From assembly GCF_014641945.1 (NCBI RefSeq), contig NZ_BMIJ01000007.1, positions 124,001 through 188,000 of the forward strand: a stretch of DNA of 64,000 bases, written 5' to 3'. Both the position numbers and the translations under genes were made by a program. The DNA is from Marinobacterium zhoushanense. GTDB lineage: Bacteria > Pseudomonadota > Gammaproteobacteria > Pseudomonadales > Balneatricaceae. The notes beneath the pieces were generated by a model that was not told the DNA's origin, did no database searches, and saw nothing but the letters and a program-made list of their open reading frames with translations. The first letter of the stretch is position 1, and each line of letters starts with the position of its first letter. This document shows, one piece after another, positions 60,741-64,000 of this stretch.

Positions 60741-62042
60741 ATGCGGTCAGGATCAGTGCTCAGTGTTGATCTGCGCCAGATGATTATCGCGATCGAAACC
60801 GCCGTGTCCCTGGTCGGCATGAACGATACCAATCACGGCAAGCGGGTGGCGTTTATCGCCAGTCAGCTAGGGCAGGAACTTGGCTATGGCGAGCAGGATC
60901 TGGAGTATCTGTTCGAACTGGGGCTGATTCATGATTGCGGCGTCTCCACTGAGCAGATGCACGCCGGCCTGGTTAATCACTTCGACTGGGATGAGGCGCA
61001 TATCCACTGCGAGATTGGCTATCGCCTGCTGAGTTCCTTTAAACCGCTGGCCGCATTTGCGCTGCCGGTGCTACACCACCACACGCACTGGGCGGATTTT
61101 CCCAGTCTTGATGTAGCGGATCGGGATGCATGGATGGCGAATCTGGTCTTTCTGGCCGATCGTATCGACGTGATCGCCTATCCCCACTACGGGGTGGATA
61201 TCCTGCTTCAACGGGATGAGATCCTGGCTTCGATCCGCCGTTATTCTGGCAGTTACTTCAGTCCCGAGTTCGTTGACGCGTTCGCACTTGTCCAGCGTCA
61301 CGAGGCGTTCTGGATTGCGCTGGAGGATCGCCATATCACCCGTTATATCTGGGATATGGGCAACCTGGAGCGGCAACAGCCGTTGACCTTGCAGCAGATC
61401 AAACAGCTGTCGATGATCCTGGCCTATATCGTCGATCAGAAGAGCCCATTTACCACCGAACATTCGCTGCGGGTGGCCGATCTGTCGAAATACCTGGCGC
61501 ATAATCACGGTCTGTCGCAGGTGCAGTGCGACAAGATAGAAATTGCCGCCCTGCTGCATGATCTGGGCAAACTGCATACCCCGGACCGGATACTGGAAAA
61601 GGCGGGGCCATTAAGTGCTACAGAGCGTGCGATCATGCATCAGCACAGCTTCGAAACCTACGAGATACTGCGTCATATCAAGGGGTTGGGAGATCTGGCC
61701 CGGTGGGCGGCCTATCACCACGAAGGGGTAAACGGCGGGGGATATCCTTTTCATCCGCATGAGAAGGACCTGAGTATCGAGGCGCGTATCATCGCCGTGG
61801 CGGATATCTTTCAGGCACTGGTACAGCAGCGTCCGTATAGAGAGGGATTGGAACTATCCGCCGTGCTGGATGTACTGGACGAGATGGCGGTTAGTCGGCG
61901 CGTTGATATCGAGGTGGTAGAGCTGGTCAAGTGCCACGCGGCGGAGTGTTTCGAGATCGCCCGGGGCAATGATGCCGCGTTCAACCAGCCCTATATCGAT
62001 TTCTCCTGCGATAACGGCGGCAGAATCACTCCCCGCGCGTAA
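60741..62042 (+). CDS. tandem HD / HD-GYP domain protein
   Basis: 433-residue cytoplasmic protein with two HD-type domains. The C-terminal one (about residues 220-420) is a complete HD-GYP: TEHSLRVADL, LLHDLGKLHTPDRIL, AAYHHEGVNGGGYPF and VADIFQALVQQRPYR, so cyclic-di-GMP hydrolysis is expected. The N-terminal copy (about 1-200) keeps many metal-ligand positions (NHGKRVA, LIHDCG, HHHTHW, LADRIDV) but lacks HDxGK and GYP, suggesting a regulatory or altered-substrate domain. It has no sensor domain. Its end overlaps the convergent GntR gene by 17 bases. Confidence 0.87.
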   Translation: MRSGSVLSVDLRQMIIAIETAVSLVGMNDTNHGKRVAFIASQLGQELGYGEQDLEYLFELGLIHDCGVSTEQMHAGLVNHFDWDEAHIHCEIGYRLLSSFKPLAAFALPVLHHHTHWADFPSLDVADRDAWMANLVFLADRIDVIAYPHYGVDILLQRDEILASIRRYSGSYFSPEFVDAFALVQRHEAFWIALEDRHITRYIWDMGNLERQQPLTLQQIKQLSMILAYIVDQKSPFTTEHSLRVADLSKYLAHNHGLSQVQCDKIEIAALLHDLGKLHTPDRILEKAGPLSATERAIMHQHSFETYEILRHIKGLGDLARWAAYHHEGVNGGGYPFHPHEKDLSIEARIIAVADIFQALVQQRPYREGLELSAVLDVLDEMAVSRRVDIEVVELVKCHAAECFEIARGNDAAFNQPYIDFSCDNGGRITPRA

Positions 62043-62724
62043 GTCCGCGTGTCGCCATGATCTCAGAGATGATCGGCACCGGATTCATCATATGCTCGAA
62101 CATCATCCTGCGTGCCTTGGTGCTGTCGCCCGACAGCAGGACGTCGACCAGTTGGCGATGCTCGTCGCGTTTGGTCTCCAGCGCCGCGGCAGAGAATACC
62201 GTCTGCCGCAGCCAAAGCTGGCGGTAGCGCTCCGCCTGCTCAAGCATGGTCAGGCGCAGCTCAAGCAACTTGGCCGAACCGCAGCCCTTGGCGATCGCCA
62301 GATGAAACGCCTTGTGCCGGCTGTCCCAGAGTCCCAGCATCTCTTCGGCGCTGTGCACCTCGGTCACTTTTGACAGGGTATGGGCGCTGGCGATCACCCC
62401 CGCCTCCCAGCTCTCGTCACCACGCGCCACCGCCAGCTCGGTGATCATCGCTTCCAGTTGCGCGCGGGCGAAGTAGATATCCTTGAGCTCCTCGATCGAC
62501 ATCGGCGCGACACGGAACCCTTTCTGGCTCTCGGCGGTGACCAGCCGCTCTGCGACCAATCGTGACAACGCTTCGCGCATCGGGCCCGCGCCGATCTCAT
62601 AGCGCTCGCGCAACGCACTCATCAGCAATTTGTCGCCGGGGATAAACGCCCCCTCGGTGATATCGCGCTTGAGCAGTCCATAGGCGATATCCGCCAGGTT
62701 GCTCTTTCCCTCTTTATCGCTCAT
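62026..62724 (-). CDS. glaR: GntR/FadR-type regulator of glutarate genes (GlaR/CsiR-like)
   Basis: 232 residues. N-terminal winged helix (KLLMSALRERYEIGAGPMREALSRLVAERLVT) and a C-terminal FCD-type helical ligand domain. It is divergent from glaH with 161 bases between. In Escherichia coli the repressor CsiR/GlaR next to glaH senses glutarate; the same role is inferred here. Confidence 0.85.
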   Translation of the reverse strand: MSDKEGKSNLADIAYGLLKRDITEGAFIPGDKLLMSALRERYEIGAGPMREALSRLVAERLVTAESQKGFRVAPMSIEELKDIYFARAQLEAMITELAVARGDESWEAGVIASAHTLSKVTEVHSAEEMLGLWDSRHKAFHLAIAKGCGSAKLLELRLTMLEQAERYRQLWLRQTVFSAAALETKRDEHRQLVDVLLSGDSTKARRMMFEHMMNPVPIISEIMATRGLTRGE

Positions 62725-62799
62725 CCAGTGACAGCCTCGGTTTGCACGGAAGGGCGATTATAGCGACTGTCGAGATAATGCCGCAAAAATGATTATCTG

Positions 62800-62828
62800 T
62801 TGACGTTTTTATAAAATGTAGATATTTT
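62800..62828 (+). promoter_or_regulatory. promoter with inverted-repeat operator ahead of glaH
   Basis: TTGACG, 17 bases, TATTTT. An inverted repeat AAAAT-N6-ATTTT (62813-62828) overlaps the -10, a plausible GlaR binding site. The whole gap is notably AT-rich. Confidence 0.65.
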
Positions 62829-62885
62829 TGCAAAACATAAATATTAATTCTGTTTGAGTCCGAGTACTGGAAAAGAGGTCCTGTC

Positions 62886-63854
62886 ATGTCCCTTGTAGCC
62901 GAGAAGATCGAATCCGCCGAAGTTGCTGATTGTGGCTTTACCCTGAGTCCCTCTGCCCTCAGTCCACGTCTGCTGGAAGTGCGTTTCGAGCGCAGCGTTG
63001 TCAGCGCCTTCCTCGAGGCAATTGCCGATTGGCCGGTGCAGGCGCTGGAGTACAAGTCGATGCTGCGCTTCCGGGTCGGTAAGATCCTGAACGAACTGTG
63101 CGCGAATCAGCTGCAGCCGCTGTTGGTCGAAACCTTGGTCAACCGGGACACCGGCGCGTTGTTGATCACGCCGGAGGGGCTGGACAGTGTGGAGCAGGCC
63201 GAGGATATGGTGCGCTTCACCACCGCCGTGGCGCACCTGTTTGGCCGTTCCAACTATGACGCGATGAGCGGCCAGTATTACGCCCGCTTCGTGGTCCAGA
63301 ACCAGGACAGCTCTGACAGCTACCTGCGCCAGGCGCACCGGGTCATGGAGCTGCACAACGACGGCACCTTCGTCGAGCAGGACACCGACTACGTGCTGAT
63401 GCTGAAGATCGACGAGCAGAACATGGTTGGTGGCAACTCCCTGCTGCTCCACCTGGATGACTGGGAGGATCTGGACAGCTTCAGCTCCAATCCGCTGGCT
63501 TACCGCGAGATGCGCTGGTCAGCGCCGCCGAGCAAGAACACCCGCAAGGATGTGTTCCACTCGGTATTCGATATCGACCGCAGCGGCAAGCCGATCATGT
63601 CCTACATCGATCAGTTCGTGCAGCCGAAAGATGATGAAGAGGGTAACTGGCTGACCGATCTGTCCGAGTCGCTGGAGGGCAGCCAGGCAATCCTGTCGGT
63701 ACCGGTGCCGGTGGGCAGCTTCCTGCTGATCAATAACCACTTCTGGCTGCACGGTCGCGACAAGTTCACCGCGCACCCAGGGCTGCGCCGTGAGCTGATG
63801 CGTCAGCGCGGCTACTTTAGCCACGCTAAAACCCTGCGCAATCCGCAGCAGTAA
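62886..63854 (+). CDS. glaH: glutarate 2-hydroxylase (CsiD/GlaH)
   Basis: 322-residue Fe(II)/2-oxoglutarate dioxygenase converting glutarate to L-2-hydroxyglutarate in lysine/cadaverine breakdown. The iron ligands are in MELHNDGTFVE (H-x-D) and the distal histidine in LLINNHFWLHGRDKF, with the 2-oxoglutarate arginine in LRRELMRQRG. Length and sequence match CsiD. Divergent from its regulator; a terminator follows and then the likely lhgO start. Confidence 0.93.
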   Translation: MSLVAEKIESAEVADCGFTLSPSALSPRLLEVRFERSVVSAFLEAIADWPVQALEYKSMLRFRVGKILNELCANQLQPLLVETLVNRDTGALLITPEGLDSVEQAEDMVRFTTAVAHLFGRSNYDAMSGQYYARFVVQNQDSSDSYLRQAHRVMELHNDGTFVEQDTDYVLMLKIDEQNMVGGNSLLLHLDDWEDLDSFSSNPLAYREMRWSAPPSKNTRKDVFHSVFDIDRSGKPIMSYIDQFVQPKDDEEGNWLTDLSESLEGSQAILSVPVPVGSFLLINNHFWLHGRDKFTAHPGLRRELMRQRGYFSHAKTLRNPQQ

Positions 63855-63899
63855 ACGGACGGCTAACCCTGGGCGTTAACTCGCGATATCATCCCTAAG

Positions 63900-63926
63900 C
63901 CACCGGCAGCGATGCCGGTGGTTTTT
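63900..63926 (+). terminator. intrinsic terminator after glaH
   Basis: CCACCGGCA / TGCCGGTGG 9-base-pair stem, GCGA loop, then TTTTT. It may be partial if lhgO belongs to the same operon. Confidence 0.8.
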
Positions 63927-63988
63927 ATGTACAGGATGTAAGGTATGCCGCGGGCGCATGGATGCGCGGGAGCGGCGAAGAGGACAGT

Positions 63989-64000
63989 ATGTACGATTTT
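63989..64000 (+). CDS. lhgO: start of a gene cut by the window edge, probably L-2-hydroxyglutarate oxidase
   Basis: Only the first four codons (MYDF) are present, with AAGAGGA as ribosome binding site. The sequence equals the start of Escherichia coli LhgO, and lhgO normally follows glaH to oxidise its product back to 2-oxoglutarate. Four residues are too few for certainty. Confidence 0.5.

Noticed and set aside
1..64000. CRISPR arrays, transposases, integrases or attachment sites
   Set aside because: None seen: no regularly spaced repeats, no transposase or integrase motifs, and the tRNA genes have no partial duplicate copies beside them.

Overview
The window looks like chromosomal DNA of a fairly GC-rich gammaproteobacterium, most likely a marine member of the Oceanospirillales/Pseudomonadales branch. 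The evidence is the housekeeping gene order, which follows Pseudomonas closely: serB beside a fimX-type gene, and ychF-pth-rplY-prs-tRNA(Gln)-lolB-TPR next to hemA-prfA-prmC-moeB. The genus is inference only. I see no insertion sequence, prophage or CRISPR array.

Layout. 1-5,150: a TonB-dependent receptor running off the left edge with a possible 30-residue membrane peptide upstream, a 7TMR-DISM/GGDEF cyclase, a small unknown protein, a YedK (SRAP) protein and tRNA-Leu(CAA). 5,294-13,354: queA-tgt-yajC-secD-secF and rnr. 13,351-18,269: a DedA-PAP2 fusion, serB and a FimX-like REC/PAS/GGDEF/EAL protein with decayed catalytic motifs. 18,366-18,735: a four-tRNA array (Met-Gln-Met-Gln). 18,840-28,974: the Pseudomonas-like housekeeping block, lacking ispE at its usual place. 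28,978-32,127: CoA-binding, DUF192, ankyrin, AEC-transporter and SixA-like genes. 32,249-34,868: a bufferin (DUF2282/MNIO/DUF2063/DoxX) operon for modified copper-buffering peptides. 35,087-42,672: an MFS transporter, a complete branched-chain amino-acid-type ABC importer (livJ-H-M-G-F) and a LysR regulator.

42,746-54,107 is an iron-acquisition island: a vibrioferrin/achromobactin-type NIS siderophore operon (ATP-grasp ligase, two NIS synthetases, PLP decarboxylase, MFS exporter, FhuF-like reductase). It is divergent from an ECF sigma factor and a TonB-dependent receptor. Fur-box-like sites lie in both relevant intergenic regions. No FecR anti-sigma gene is present and the receptor has no signalling domain.

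54,366-60,571 holds an omega-aminotransferase, then, after a terminator, a compact five-gene operon I cannot assign: an exported protein, a DUF1611-like P-loop protein, an ABC half-transporter whose catalytic motifs are nearly all substituted, an alpha/beta hydrolase and a lipoprotein. It is the best candidate for an undescribed system. 60,741-64,000: a tandem HD/HD-GYP protein, then the glutarate-degradation locus (glaR-type regulator divergent from glaH, with the probable first codons of lhgO at the edge).
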